Shown here one piece after another: positions 36,101 to 45,829 of a stretch of 64,000 nt of DNA. The DNA comes from Methanococcus vannielii SB (GTDB lineage Archaea > AGJL01 > Methanococci > Methanococcales > Methanococcaceae), in NCBI RefSeq assembly GCF_000017165.1, contig NC_009634.1:434001-498000 (forward strand), in the 5' to 3' direction. The position numbers and the translations under genes are program-made. The notes below the pieces were generated by a model. The model had not been told where the DNA came from, did not search any database, and worked only from the letters and a program-made list of their open reading frames with translations. Position 1 is the stretch's first letter; each line of letters opens with the position of its first letter.

Positions 36101-36949
36101 TTATTTATTACACAAATCTTGAATGTACTCTTTAAACCCGTCAATGTTATCAATTCCAAGTTCAACGTTTGCCTCAAGCCATCCTTTAATGTCTCCAATA
36201 TCATACCGTTTAAAATCAACTTCAACGCCTATTATTTTTTCCTCTTTTAAAAGCATTTTCATTGCATCAGTAAGTTGGATTTCCCCTCCCCTTCCAGGTT
36301 CAGTATTTTCAAGGTGCTTAAATATTTTTGAAGATAAAAGATATGCTCCAGTAATTATAAGGTTAGATGGGGCTTCTTCTACTTTTGGTTTTTCTACAAG
36401 GTCATCTATTTCAAAAATTCCTTTTTCAATTTCTTTTCCAGAAATTACGCCGTATTTATGTACATTTTCTTTTGGAACTCGTTCTAAAGCGATTACTGAA
36501 CAGCCGTATTTTTCATGGATTTCAATTAATTTTTTTGGAACGTTTCCTGAATATATCGTATCTCCAACCATTATAACTGTATAGTCTTCGCAGATAAACT
36601 CCCTTCCACAGTAAACTGCGTCCCCTAATCCTTTTTGTTTTCCCTGCCTGATATAATAAATATGTGCAAAATCATTTATTTCCTGAATTGTTTTTAAAGC
36701 TTCACACTTTTCATCTTTTTTTAACCGCTCTTCAAGTTCAAAATTTTTATCAAAGTGGTTTTCAATTGCAGATTTTCCCCTACCCGTAATTACAAGTATA
36801 CTTTCTATTCCTGCACTTGCCAAATCTTCAATTACGTATTGAATTATTGGTTTTCCTAAAACTGGAAGCATTTCTTTTGGTTGCGCCTTTGTAATTGGAA
36901 GAAGCCTTGTTCCAAATCCTGCGGCAGGTATGATAGCTTTTTTTAGCAT
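36101..36949 (-). CDS. galU: UTP-glucose-1-phosphate uridylyltransferase
   Basis: 282 residues. GFGTRLLPITKAQPKEMLPV is the nucleotide-binding signature; IIQYVIEDL, GLGDAVYCGREF and the acidic VMVGDTIYSG follow; the later EKPKVEEAPSN and GRGGEIQLTDAM complete the GalU pattern. It makes UDP-glucose, the substrate of the ugd gene 3 kb away, and thus feeds the glycan locus. Start ATG follows GGGGTAAT. It is first in the minus-strand cluster running to 24.2 kb. Confidence 0.92.
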   Translation of the reverse strand: MLKKAIIPAAGFGTRLLPITKAQPKEMLPVLGKPIIQYVIEDLASAGIESILVITGRGKSAIENHFDKNFELEERLKKDEKCEALKTIQEINDFAHIYYIRQGKQKGLGDAVYCGREFICEDYTVIMVGDTIYSGNVPKKLIEIHEKYGCSVIALERVPKENVHKYGVISGKEIEKGIFEIDDLVEKPKVEEAPSNLIITGAYLLSSKIFKHLENTEPGRGGEIQLTDAMKMLLKEEKIIGVEVDFKRYDIGDIKGWLEANVELGIDNIDGFKEYIQDLCNK

Positions 36950-37176
36950 TAATTATTACCCCGTTCTAATTTTGGCAGTTACATAAAACATTATTACAAC
37001 ATATCTTGAAAAATACGATATGCCATATATGATACAAAGTATATTACACCATATGATACAAAATATAATACAATATATAATACCTATATGGCGTATTACA
37101 AATAATCAAAATATAATATAAATGCATATTAAGTTGGATTTATATTAAGCTTGTTATAATCATGATGACTACTCTC

Positions 37177-38082
37177 TTAAATTAACATGTATATTATAGG
37201 TAAAACCCCTAATGAAATGACAGTTGATATAAAACATGCTGATGCAACGAGTTTTACATCCAAATCATAAATAACCGCAAATACCAAAGGCATCATTGCA
37301 GAAGGCATTGCAGACTGCATAACCGCTACTTGTTTATCTAGCTGATTCGATAAAAGGCTTTCGGAAATTGGAAATGCAATTAATGGTGAAATTACCATCC
37401 TAAATATTGAAGCTAAAATTCCGTAAGTTAATCCAAATTTTGCAGCTTTTGGGGATAAGGAAAGTCCTAAAGAAAGCATTATTAAAGGAATTGTCGCATT
37501 TGACATATATTCTAAAGACATTACCATAAATTTTGGAAGATTTGAAAGCTCAAAATTAATTAAAACCAGTAACACACTTAAAATTGCCGTTAAAAGTGGG
37601 GGAAACGTTATAACTTCAAGCATTACATTTTTCTTTATCCCGCTTACCCTAACTCCAATATATGTTCCTAAAAACATACTTACAAATATTGCTGCCATAT
37701 CACAAAAAATTGCCCTTAATAGGCCTTCAGTTCCATAAAATCCTAAAATTACTGGATAACCTAAAAAACCAGTGTTTCCAACTGATGAAACTAAAATAAA
37801 CCCGCCAAGTGATTTATTATCTAACTTTAATCGCTTTCCAACAAAATATGCTAAGATTGCACATATTAAAGTTGAAATAAGGATTATAAATGGAAGTTTC
37901 ATGAATTCCGGCAAGTCGGCAGGAGTTACGTTTTTAATTAGTGATAAAAATATTGTTGAAGGCATTGCAATATATATTACAATTTTATTTAACACCATTC
38001 TATCTTTTTCATCGAGTATCTTAAAATGTCTTGAAAAATATCCAATTAAAATCAAAAATACAATAACGTACATGATTTCCAT
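37177..38082 (-). CDS. AEC-family membrane transporter
   Basis: 301 residues, about ten membrane helices with the five-plus-five layout of the auxin efflux carrier family. Recognisable segments are VGNTGFLGYPVILGFYG (about 100-116) and the late MQSAMPSAMMPLVFAVIYDLD. Members export or exchange organic anions; the substrate here cannot be told. It stands alone between galU and coaD. The 227-bp spacer on the galU side holds AT-rich imperfect repeats (around 37010-37080) but no gene. Confidence 0.85.
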   Translation of the reverse strand: MEIMYVIVFLILIGYFSRHFKILDEKDRMVLNKIVIYIAMPSTIFLSLIKNVTPADLPEFMKLPFIILISTLICAILAYFVGKRLKLDNKSLGGFILVSSVGNTGFLGYPVILGFYGTEGLLRAIFCDMAAIFVSMFLGTYIGVRVSGIKKNVMLEVITFPPLLTAILSVLLVLINFELSNLPKFMVMSLEYMSNATIPLIMLSLGLSLSPKAAKFGLTYGILASIFRMVISPLIAFPISESLLSNQLDKQVAVMQSAMPSAMMPLVFAVIYDLDVKLVASACFISTVISLGVLPIIYMLI

Positions 38083-38136
38083 AAAATATCATCTGTTTAA
38101 TTATCTCTTTTTAAATTTATAGACAATTCATTTTAA

Positions 38137-38595
38137 TTACATATTACATTTTTTAGGTAAATTACCTTTAATATCAATAAATCCATTCCTTATTCTTGTT
38201 ACCGATATTGGAATTGAATCTTTCGCAAGCAAAAAGTCACAAATTTCTATTTTTAAGGGTTTTAATCCCTTTTCAATCCTTATTTTATTTATTTTTTCCG
38301 CATTTTCCTTAGTTTCAATACTTACAACAATTACGTCGTAATCTTCAAAAATTGAGTCTCCAAATAGGTCATTTATTTCCATTATTTTGTATTCAATTTT
38401 AAATTTATCTAAAAAATTCATTAATTTATTTTTTCGAAAATTAAATGAATTTACTTCATGTTTTTTATATGATTTTACAAATTCATCACTTGTAAGGCCG
38501 ATAAATAACTTTCCAAAACTTGAAGCATGTAAAAGAAGCTTTTCATGACCTTTATGTAATATATCAAAGGTTCCGCCAACAATAACTTTTTTCAT
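38137..38595 (-). CDS. coaD: Archaeal phosphopantetheine adenylyltransferase
   Basis: 152 residues. The nucleotidyltransferase motif [15 protein letters not shown] lies at 8-22, followed by [12 protein letters not shown], and the second signature ISVTRIRNG near the end. It adds AMP to 4'-phosphopantetheine, giving dephospho-CoA; archaeal members are a branch distinct from bacterial CoaD. Start ATG follows AAGGTGTTTTA. The spacer upstream (38596-38741) holds only short AT repeats. Confidence 0.9.
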   Translation of the reverse strand: MKKVIVGGTFDILHKGHEKLLLHASSFGKLFIGLTSDEFVKSYKKHEVNSFNFRKNKLMNFLDKFKIEYKIMEINDLFGDSIFEDYDVIVVSIETKENAEKINKIRIEKGLKPLKIEICDFLLAKDSIPISVTRIRNGFIDIKGNLPKKCNM

Positions 38596-38741
38596 TAAAA
38601 CACCTTAAAAACCATATTTAATTGTAAATTGAAGTTAACAGTAATTAATAACTGTAAATTAAATATATTTTAAAAATAATTTTATGATGTTAAAAATAAT
38701 TTTAAAAATAATTTTAAAAAAATAACTAAATTATTTAAAAA

Positions 38742-41015
38742 CTATTTCTGCTTCCTTATTGCTTCAAGAATAATTTTTTGTTCAGTTCTTGCAACAACGT
38801 TTCTAATTGTTTCTACTGCGTCAATATTTGCAGAAATACTTGTAATTCCCCATTCAACTAATTTTTCAACGATTTGTGGTCGGCTTCCAGCTTGCCCACA
38901 GATTGAAGTTTTAACACCTGCACTTTTGCATGAGGTTATTACAAGTTCAATTAGTTTCATAACTGCAGGGTGGTTTTCAAGATAATATTTTGAAACGTTT
39001 TCATTGTTTCTATCAATTGCAATTGTGTACTGAGTTAAATCGTTTGTTCCAAGGCTTGCAAAGTCAATTCCTTCTTTTATAATCTCATCAATTATTAAAG
39101 CTGCAGCAGGGGTTTCAATCATTACGCCAAATTCCACGTCTTGCATTAATTTTAAACCCACTTCATTTGAAATTTCCTTTACCTTTCTAATTTCATCAAC
39201 ATTTGTAACTAATGGAATCATTACATTGATATTTCGGTAACCTTCTTCCCTTAGTTTTTTGATTGCTTTTAATTCACATTTTAAAATTTCAGGTTGATCA
39301 AGTCCCCTTCTAATTCCTCTCCACCCCATCATCGGGTTGTGTTCGTGAGGTTCATCTTCTCCCCCTTTTAAACCCACAAATTCATCAGTTGGAGCGTCAA
39401 GTGTTCTATATGTAACAGGCCTTGGGTAAAACGCATCTGCAACTTTTCTAATTCCTTCAGAAAATACTTCAATTAATGCATCTTCCCCCTTATCTTTCAA
39501 GATTTTTCCAGGGTGTACTCCAGTTCCTAAAATCATGTGTTCTGCCCTTAAAAGGCCTACACCGTCAGCTCCTGTTGCGGCAGCCCGTTCTGCAACTTCA
39601 GGCATACTTACATTTGCTTTTATTTCTGTTGCAGTAATTACTTGTGAACCGGCGTAAATTACCTGAGTTTGAATATTCTCTTCCTTTTTACCGATTTTAC
39701 CGTCGTATACCATTCCTTTTTCGCCATCAACAGTTACACAAGAATTATCTTTTAAAACTTTTGTAGCTTCTTTTGTTCCAACTACACAAGGAGTTCCAAG
39801 CTCTCTTGAAATAATTGCAGCATGGCAAGTTAATCCTCCATCATCAGTTACAATTGCACTTGCCCTTTTCATTGCAGGAACCATGTCAGGGGTCGTCATT
39901 TTTGTAACTAAAACATCTCCTTCCAAAATTTTTCCAATCTGTTCAATTTCTGAAATTATTTTTACTTTTCCAAAGTCAATTCCAGGAGATGCACCAATTC
40001 CTTTTAATAATATTTTTCCATCTTGATCTAGGGATTGTTTTACCTCTTTTTTCCCACCAAGTGTTGTAATTGGCCTTGCCTGAAGCATGTAAATTTCCCC
40101 ATTTTTAATTGCCCACTCGATATCCATTGGCATTTTATAATGGTTTTCAATTGTTTTACCTACTTTTTGAAGATTTAAAATTAATTCTTCTGTTAAAACC
40201 TGTTTTTCTTTTAAATCCTCTGGAGTTTCAACTTCTTTTGTAACGCCATCTTCTTTTATAAACATCGTATTTTTTCTTGCAACGTTTATATCCACAATTT
40301 TTTCAGTATTTTTTTCAATAATATACGTGTCAGGGCTTACCGTTCCACTAACTACGCCTTCACCAAGTCCCCATGCACCTTCAATTACCATTTGATTGTA
40401 ATCGTGGTTTATTGGGTTTACCGTAAACATTACGCCTGCTTGATCTGCATTAATCATTTTTTGAACTACTGCAGCAAGTGCAACTTGAAAATGGTCAAAA
40501 CCTTTCTCTTCCCTGTAAAAAATAGCTCTTGGAGTAAACAATGATGAAAAACATTCCTGAACTGCTTTTAAAACCTGTTCATTTCCTTTCATGTTTAAAA
40601 AAGTTTCCTGTTGTCCTGCAAAACTTGCATCAGGTAAATCTTCCGCAGTTGCTGAACTTCTAACTGCAACAAAAGATTCCTCCTCACCACCCATTTCACA
40701 AAGTGTATTGTATGCCTCGATAACACTGATTTTTAAATCATCTGGCAATTTTACCTTTTCAATTGCGCCCCTAACTTCTTTTGAAGCAGAAATCAATTCT
40801 TCAGTATTATTAACGTCAATATTTGATAAAACTCGTTTAATTTCATCTTTTAACTTCGTTTCTTCAATAAAGTATTTGTAAGCGTCAGAAGTAACAACAA
40901 ATGCGGGGGGAACCGGTAATTTTGCATTCCACATTTCACCAAGCGATGCTCCTTTTCCACCAGCAATATCTACATCTTCATTTCTAAGGTCTTTAAGCCA
41001 TGTTATCAGTTTCAT
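38742..41015 (-). CDS. ppsA: Phosphoenolpyruvate synthase
   Basis: About 757 residues. It makes PEP from pyruvate with ATP to AMP and phosphate, a central gluconeogenic step in methanogens. Order: N-terminal ATP-grasp domain (GGKGASLGEMWN; VAVRSSATAEDLPDASFAGQ), swivelling domain with phospho-His in GGLTCHAAIISRELGTPCVV, and C-terminal PEP/pyruvate barrel ending with SICGQAGSRP. Length is normal. A GTG/ATG start nine codons upstream is possible, but GGAGGATTT sits just before the ATG at 41015. Confidence 0.95.
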   Translation of the reverse strand: MKLITWLKDLRNEDVDIAGGKGASLGEMWNAKLPVPPAFVVTSDAYKYFIEETKLKDEIKRVLSNIDVNNTEELISASKEVRGAIEKVKLPDDLKISVIEAYNTLCEMGGEEESFVAVRSSATAEDLPDASFAGQQETFLNMKGNEQVLKAVQECFSSLFTPRAIFYREEKGFDHFQVALAAVVQKMINADQAGVMFTVNPINHDYNQMVIEGAWGLGEGVVSGTVSPDTYIIEKNTEKIVDINVARKNTMFIKEDGVTKEVETPEDLKEKQVLTEELILNLQKVGKTIENHYKMPMDIEWAIKNGEIYMLQARPITTLGGKKEVKQSLDQDGKILLKGIGASPGIDFGKVKIISEIEQIGKILEGDVLVTKMTTPDMVPAMKRASAIVTDDGGLTCHAAIISRELGTPCVVGTKEATKVLKDNSCVTVDGEKGMVYDGKIGKKEENIQTQVIYAGSQVITATEIKANVSMPEVAERAAATGADGVGLLRAEHMILGTGVHPGKILKDKGEDALIEVFSEGIRKVADAFYPRPVTYRTLDAPTDEFVGLKGGEDEPHEHNPMMGWRGIRRGLDQPEILKCELKAIKKLREEGYRNINVMIPLVTNVDEIRKVKEISNEVGLKLMQDVEFGVMIETPAAALIIDEIIKEGIDFASLGTNDLTQYTIAIDRNNENVSKYYLENHPAVMKLIELVITSCKSAGVKTSICGQAGSRPQIVEKLVEWGITSISANIDAVETIRNVVARTEQKIILEAIRKQK

Positions 41016-41391
41016 TTTAAATCCTCCATGGGCGCTTTTCACGTTTCTTTAATAAAAATAACTAAAATCACATTTTCTATTTACACTACTCAGATATATA
41101 ATATTTTGTAGAGTCAATTTACCTTTTCGATAATATTTTCCATTTTAAATTATGGTTAGATATGGGTAGTTAAAAAACAGCTAAAAACAATTTAAGGAGA
41201 AATTAAAAGAAATTAAAAGAAATGAAATATAGTTTAAGAAAATTTAAGAGATAATTATCTATAAAATAGCAGTTAAAACTAAAATTCTAAAAATTTTATT
41301 TTTATTTTATTTTATTTTATTTTTACTTTTTGTATTATATAATTAATAAAAAAATATTTTATTCATATAATATGAACTAAAGTACCATTTT
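41016..41391. other. Intergenic region between ppsA and pstS
   Basis: About 376 bp with no credible gene on either strand, lying between divergent ppsA and the pst operon. It must hold the ppsA promoter; TATA-like AGATATATAATA lies at about 41093-41104. A TTTTA repeat tract (41296-41330) and an AATTAAAAG tandem (around 41205-41222) are the only other structure seen. Confidence 0.6.
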
Positions 41392-41407
41392 AGAAACATT
41401 TATATAC
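41392..41407 (+). promoter_or_regulatory. pst operon promoter (BRE and TATA box)
   Basis: AGAAAC (BRE-like) is followed by ATTTATATAC, a near-consensus archaeal TATA box. Transcription would start near 41430, giving a short leader with the GAGGTG Shine-Dalgarno. No obvious inverted repeat that could serve as a phosphate-control operator was found here. Confidence 0.6.
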
Positions 41408-41452
41408 ATTTAACGTATAGGGTATAACATGGAAAATATTTGAGGTGTTACT

Positions 41453-42292
41453 TTGAGAAAGGTTATAGGTTTAGTGGCCGGTACAGTTTTACTATCTATC
41501 GTTTTAGCGATTAGTGGCTGTATTAGCGATAATAATTCAAATCAAGATAATTTACAGCCTGCCATATTAAAAATTTCAGGTTCAACAACTGTTCTTCCAA
41601 TTATAGAAGAATCCGCAAAAAAATTCATGACTGAAAACAGAAATTACATGATTGAAGTAAGTGGTGGAGGTTCAGGACTTGGAATCAAAGAATCCGGTGA
41701 AAATTTAAATAATATTGGAATGAGTTCAAGAGACGTCAAAAAATCAGAATTTGAAAGTTACCCTAGTTTGAAAGTTCACGTAATCGCAAAAGATGGTGTT
41801 GCAATAATTATAAACCCTGAAAACCCAATTTCAGGATTAACAAAAGAACAGACTATTAAAATATATGCTGGCGAAATTACAAACTGGAAAGACGTTGGTG
41901 GGCCTGATGCACCAATTAACGTCTATACGCGGGATGAACAAAGTGGTACAAGAGAAGTATTCTTTGAAAAAGCAATTTCAAAAGCAGACATTACTAAAAG
42001 AGCTGTTGTAGTTGCTTCAAATGGTGCAATGAAAGCTTCAGTAAGGGCCGATAAAAATGGTATAGGATACCTTTCAATTGGATATCTTGATGAAGCTGTA
42101 AAAGGCGTTAAGTTTGAAGGTGTTGAACCTACTGAAGAAAACGCACTTAGCGGAAAATATATCGTTTCAAGAGATTTACTCGTTGTAACAAATGGCGACC
42201 CTAACCCTAGTGAAAAAGCATTTATTGACTTTTTATTAAGTAATAGAGGTCAAGAAATCGTTAAAGAAAAAGGATACATGCAGATAAAGTAA
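41453..42292 (+). CDS. pstS: Phosphate ABC transporter substrate-binding protein
   Basis: 279 residues. A lipoprotein-type signal peptide ends in LAISGC, so the mature protein starts with a lipid-modified Cys (about residue 23). The phosphate-binding signature is SGSTTVLPIIEESAKKF, with SGGGSGLGIK, MSSRDVK and TRDEQSGTRE further on. It captures inorganic phosphate outside the cell for PstCAB. TTG start with GAGGTG six bases upstream. It is first of pstSCAB-phoU; a 220-bp AT-rich gap without a gene separates it from pstC, which may allow uneven expression. Confidence 0.95.
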   Translation: MRKVIGLVAGTVLLSIVLAISGCISDNNSNQDNLQPAILKISGSTTVLPIIEESAKKFMTENRNYMIEVSGGGSGLGIKESGENLNNIGMSSRDVKKSEFESYPSLKVHVIAKDGVAIIINPENPISGLTKEQTIKIYAGEITNWKDVGGPDAPINVYTRDEQSGTREVFFEKAISKADITKRAVVVASNGAMKASVRADKNGIGYLSIGYLDEAVKGVKFEGVEPTEENALSGKYIVSRDLLVVTNGDPNPSEKAFIDFLLSNRGQEIVKEKGYMQIK

Positions 42293-42512
42293 GTATAGAA
42301 GTATAAAAACTTTTGAAATAATTATATGTAATTAGTACAATTAAATTATAAGAACTAAATTAATATTTTTTATTAAACTTTATTAAACGTTACTAAAAAT
42401 TTTACTAGATGTTTAATTATTTGAAAAATGAATTTTTAGATATTAATTAGATTATTAGCATTATATCGTTAGATTCCTGTTATTATTATAATTTACAACT
42501 CCGGTGAAATAA

Positions 42513-43385
42513 ATGCGTAAAAATACTGCTGAAGCACTAATCGAATCTGTAATAAAATTAAGCGCACTTTTATCAAGTGCAGTTATTTTTTCAATGGTGC
42601 TTTTTTTAATAGTAAGCAGTTTACCTGTTTTTAATACAGTTAGTCCAATAGATTTTATATTTGGACTTGATTGGAACCCATTTAGAGGATTTTATGGAAT
42701 ATTTCCAATGATTGTCGGTTCATTTTTAGTTACAATCCTTGCATTAGCATTTGCAATACCGTTAGGAGTAGGTTGTGCAATATTTTTAGCGGAACTTGCA
42801 CCTAAAAAAATTCAAAAGATATTAAGGCCGTCAATTGAAATTTTAACCGCAATTCCATCAGTAGTTTACGGTTTTGTTGGAATGGTTCTTTTTGTTCCAT
42901 TGATAAGGGACATATTCAATACAAATCCGGGCTACAGCTGGTTTTCTGCATCGATAATTCTTGGAATTATGATTTTACCAACAATTACAGTTATTTCAGA
43001 AGATGCAATAAATTCAGTACCTTACCACTTAAAAGAAGGAAGTCTTGCATTAGGGGCCACGAGATGGCAAACGGTTAAAAAAGTAATTCTTCCAGCTTCA
43101 TTAAGTGGCATTATTTCTGGAATAATTTTAGGGATGGGTAGAGCTATTGGCGAAACTATGGCTGTACTAATGGTTGCTGGAAACTGGGCATTAATTCCTA
43201 CATCAATTTTTGATCCAGTAAGGCCTTTAACGTCCCATATTGTTTTAAATATTAAAGAAACGGCATCTGGAAGCCCAATATATTATGCAATGTTTGCAAC
43301 AGGGCTCGTATTATTTTTAATGGTACTTATTTTGAATATAATTTCCCAGTACGTAAATAAAAAATACCGAATAAAATGGGATTAA
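42513..43385 (+). CDS. pstC: Phosphate ABC transporter permease PstC
   Basis: 290 residues, six membrane helices. The binding-protein-dependent transport motif (EGSLALGATRWQTVKKVILP) lies in the fourth loop and contacts PstB. Other PstC features are the PSVVYGFVGM segment and GRAIGETMAVLMVAGN. It pairs with PstA to form the phosphate channel. Start ATG follows CGGTGAAATA. Confidence 0.94.
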   Translation: MRKNTAEALIESVIKLSALLSSAVIFSMVLFLIVSSLPVFNTVSPIDFIFGLDWNPFRGFYGIFPMIVGSFLVTILALAFAIPLGVGCAIFLAELAPKKIQKILRPSIEILTAIPSVVYGFVGMVLFVPLIRDIFNTNPGYSWFSASIILGIMILPTITVISEDAINSVPYHLKEGSLALGATRWQTVKKVILPASLSGIISGIILGMGRAIGETMAVLMVAGNWALIPTSIFDPVRPLTSHIVLNIKETASGSPIYYAMFATGLVLFLMVLILNIISQYVNKKYRIKWD

Positions 43386-43396
43386 CAGGTGGAACT

Positions 43397-44263
43397 TTGA
43401 ATGACGCTAAAAAAGCAAAAATTGAGGAAAAAATCGTATTTAGTATATTCTACCTGTTTGGATTCTTAGTTATAGGAATTCTTTTTACTATTGTGGGTTA
43501 CGTGTTTTTAAACGGCATTGGGGTCATAAATATGGAGTTTTTCTTTGGGGACTCAAACCCGCTAAAAGTAATCCTTGGAATTGAAAGAACTTTTGACGGA
43601 ATTTGGAATTCAATTATTGGAACGCTTGCATTAGTTATTTTAGCAGTCCTACTATCAATTCCATTTGGCATATTTGGAGCAATTTACCTTCAAGAATATG
43701 CAAAAGATAATCTCCTTACAAAAATTATAAGGTTTTCATCAGACAGCCTTGCAGGACTCCCTTCAATAGTTTTTGGCCTTTTTGGATATGCAATTGCAAT
43801 AAAAACAGTTGGCCCATCGCTCCTTATTGGGGGACTTACTCTTTCGTTTATGATACTGCCAATAATTATACGGGCAACTGAAGAGGGATTAAAATCAGTT
43901 TCGCCAGGACTTAGGGAAGCAAGTCTTGCATTAGGGGCTACAAAATGGCAGACTATATTAAAAGTCGTAATTCCATCAGCACTCCCCCAAATTATTACCG
44001 GAATTATTCTTGCAATGGGTAGATGTGCCGAAGAAACTGCTGCAATAATATTTACTGCTGCAACTGCATTTTCGTTTGGATTGGGGCTATTTAACAGGGT
44101 TGAAACTCTTTCATTTAGTCTCTATATTATTGCAACAGAATATTCAAATGCTGAAGAGCTCAAACTAGCGTATGGAATTGCACTAGTTTTAATCACGATT
44201 ATGTTTATACTATTTGGAATTGCAAATATTATTAAAAATAAATTTAAGCTTTCACATGGCTAA
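43397..44263 (+). CDS. pstA: Phosphate ABC transporter permease PstA
   Basis: About 288 residues, six membrane helices. It contains DSLAGLPSIVFGLFGYA, the coupling loop EASLALGATKWQTILKVVIP and GRCAEETAAIIFTAATAF, all typical of PstA. An upstream ATG at 43376 overlaps pstC by 10 bp, but AGGTGG is well placed only for the TTG at 43397. It is coupled closely to pstC. Confidence 0.93.
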   Translation: MNDAKKAKIEEKIVFSIFYLFGFLVIGILFTIVGYVFLNGIGVINMEFFFGDSNPLKVILGIERTFDGIWNSIIGTLALVILAVLLSIPFGIFGAIYLQEYAKDNLLTKIIRFSSDSLAGLPSIVFGLFGYAIAIKTVGPSLLIGGLTLSFMILPIIIRATEEGLKSVSPGLREASLALGATKWQTILKVVIPSALPQIITGIILAMGRCAEETAAIIFTAATAFSFGLGLFNRVETLSFSLYIIATEYSNAEELKLAYGIALVLITIMFILFGIANIIKNKFKLSHG

Positions 44264-44284
44264 AAATTCTTTAAGGTGCAGTTT

Positions 44285-45040
44285 ATGAATATAAAAATGG
44301 ATTCAAAAAATGTAAATTTGTGGTATTCAGAAAAACAGGCTTTAAATAATATAAATCTTCCAGTTTATGAGAACAAAATTACTGCATTAATTGGGCCAAG
44401 TGGCTGTGGGAAGTCCACGTTTTTAAGGTGCCTAAATAGAATGAATGACTTAATTACGAACGTAAAAATTACTGGGCAAATCACTCTTGACGGGAAAAAT
44501 ATTTATGAAAAGGATGTAGACGTTGTAGAACTTAGAAAACGTGTTGGAATGGTTTTTCAAAAGCCAAACCCGTTTCCAATGACAATTTACGAAAATATTG
44601 CATATGGCCCAAAAATTCACGGAATAAGTGATAAAAAGACTCTTGATGAAATTGTTGAATGGGCATTGAAAAAATCAGCACTTTGGGACGATGTAAAAGA
44701 TGATCTTAAAAAATCTGCCCTAAAACTTTCAGGCGGGCAACAACAAAGACTTTGTATTGCACGAACGATTGCAGTAAAACCTGATGTAATTTTAATGGAT
44801 GAACCTTGTTCTGCACTAGATCCAATTTCAACGCTAAAAATAGAAGATTTAATGGTTGAACTAAAAAAAGAGTATTCTATCGTAATAGTAACTCATAATT
44901 TACAGCAGGCAAGCAGGGTCTCTGACTATACTGGATTCTTCATGCTTGGAGACTTGATTGAATTTAACAGTACTGATAAACTCTTTGTAGAACCAAAAGA
45001 AAAGAAAACTGAGGATTACATTAGTGGAAGATTTGGATAA
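44285..45040 (+). CDS. pstB: Phosphate ABC transporter ATP-binding protein
   Basis: About 251 residues. Walker [11 protein letters not shown]-loop [11 protein letters not shown] (with the PNPFP signature specific to PstB), ABC signature LSGGQQQRL, Walker [14 protein letters not shown], and the switch His in VTHNLQQA. It powers phosphate import. A GTG at 44276 is in frame, but AAGGTG lies six nt before the ATG at 44285. Confidence 0.95.
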   Translation: MNIKMDSKNVNLWYSEKQALNNINLPVYENKITALIGPSGCGKSTFLRCLNRMNDLITNVKITGQITLDGKNIYEKDVDVVELRKRVGMVFQKPNPFPMTIYENIAYGPKIHGISDKKTLDEIVEWALKKSALWDDVKDDLKKSALKLSGGQQQRLCIARTIAVKPDVILMDEPCSALDPISTLKIEDLMVELKKEYSIVIVTHNLQQASRVSDYTGFFMLGDLIEFNSTDKLFVEPKEKKTEDYISGRFG

Positions 45041-45078
45041 TTTAGTATTACGTTATAATTTTAAATTCCGGTGATACC

Positions 45079-45765
45079 ATGGTAAGAAACGAATTCTCTA
45101 AGCAGATGGAATTAGTTGAAAATTTAGTTCTTGAAATGTCAAAAATGTGCAAAAAATCGCTTGAAGATGCAATTTTGGCATTTACAACTTCAGATAAGAA
45201 TCTTGCAGAAATTGTAAAAAATGGCGATGATGAAATAGATTTAAAAGAAATGGAAATTGAAGAAAAGTGTATTTCGCTAATGGCTCGCCAACAGCCCGTT
45301 GCAGGCGATTTAAGAGAAATTTTAACAGTTATTAAAATTATTTCAAAACTTGAAAAAATAGGAGATATGGCATCTAGAATTGCAAAAACGACAATAAACT
45401 CTGAAAATAATTATTTAAGGTCTAAAAATAGTTCTACCATAATATTAATGGGCGAAATGCTTCAAAAAATGCTTGAAGATTCCACCTGTTCGTTTAAGTC
45501 TAGAGATTTAAAACTTGCAAAAGAGGTATATTTTTCAGATAAGAAAATAGATGAATTATATAAAACGCTTTATCGGGAAATGACGTGCCATATGATTGAA
45601 AATCCGAAGACTATCGGGGAATCTAGTGACTTTTTGATAGTTGGAACATATCTTGAAAGAGTTGGAAACATCTGTGCAAGTATTGGTGATAGGACTGCTT
45701 ATATGGTAACTGGAGAAAGAATAAAAGAAGAAGAATTTGAAGGAAAAATTGATAAAAAATCTTAA
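45079..45765 (+). CDS. phoU: Phosphate uptake regulator PhoU
   Basis: 228 residues, all-helical, two PhoU repeats (about 5-100 and 115-210). The E/DxxxD metal motifs are seen in NGDDEIDLKEMEIEE and in the second repeat (FSDKKIDELYKTL); the SDFLIVGTYLERVGNICASI segment is highly typical. PhoU restrains Pst transport and signalling when phosphate is plentiful. Start ATG follows CCGGTGATA. It ends the operon, and the regulator gene opposite converges on it. Confidence 0.93.
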   Translation: MVRNEFSKQMELVENLVLEMSKMCKKSLEDAILAFTTSDKNLAEIVKNGDDEIDLKEMEIEEKCISLMARQQPVAGDLREILTVIKIISKLEKIGDMASRIAKTTINSENNYLRSKNSSTIILMGEMLQKMLEDSTCSFKSRDLKLAKEVYFSDKKIDELYKTLYREMTCHMIENPKTIGESSDFLIVGTYLERVGNICASIGDRTAYMVTGERIKEEEFEGKIDKKS

Positions 45766-45829
45766 AAAAATAATATTTTCAAAAGTTTAAATAAATTAAA
45801 TTTTTGAGCATTGAAATTAAAAAATTAAG

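Noticed and set aside
35980-36225. 81-codon minus-strand open frame downstream of galU
   Set aside because: It runs partly over galU in another frame and partly over the degenerate tail copy; no Shine-Dalgarno and no protein-like composition.
37010-37080. AT-rich iterated motifs as a replication origin
   Set aside because: Imperfect repeats in a promoter-sized spacer; no Orc1/Cdc6 gene and no ORB-like G-rich motif.
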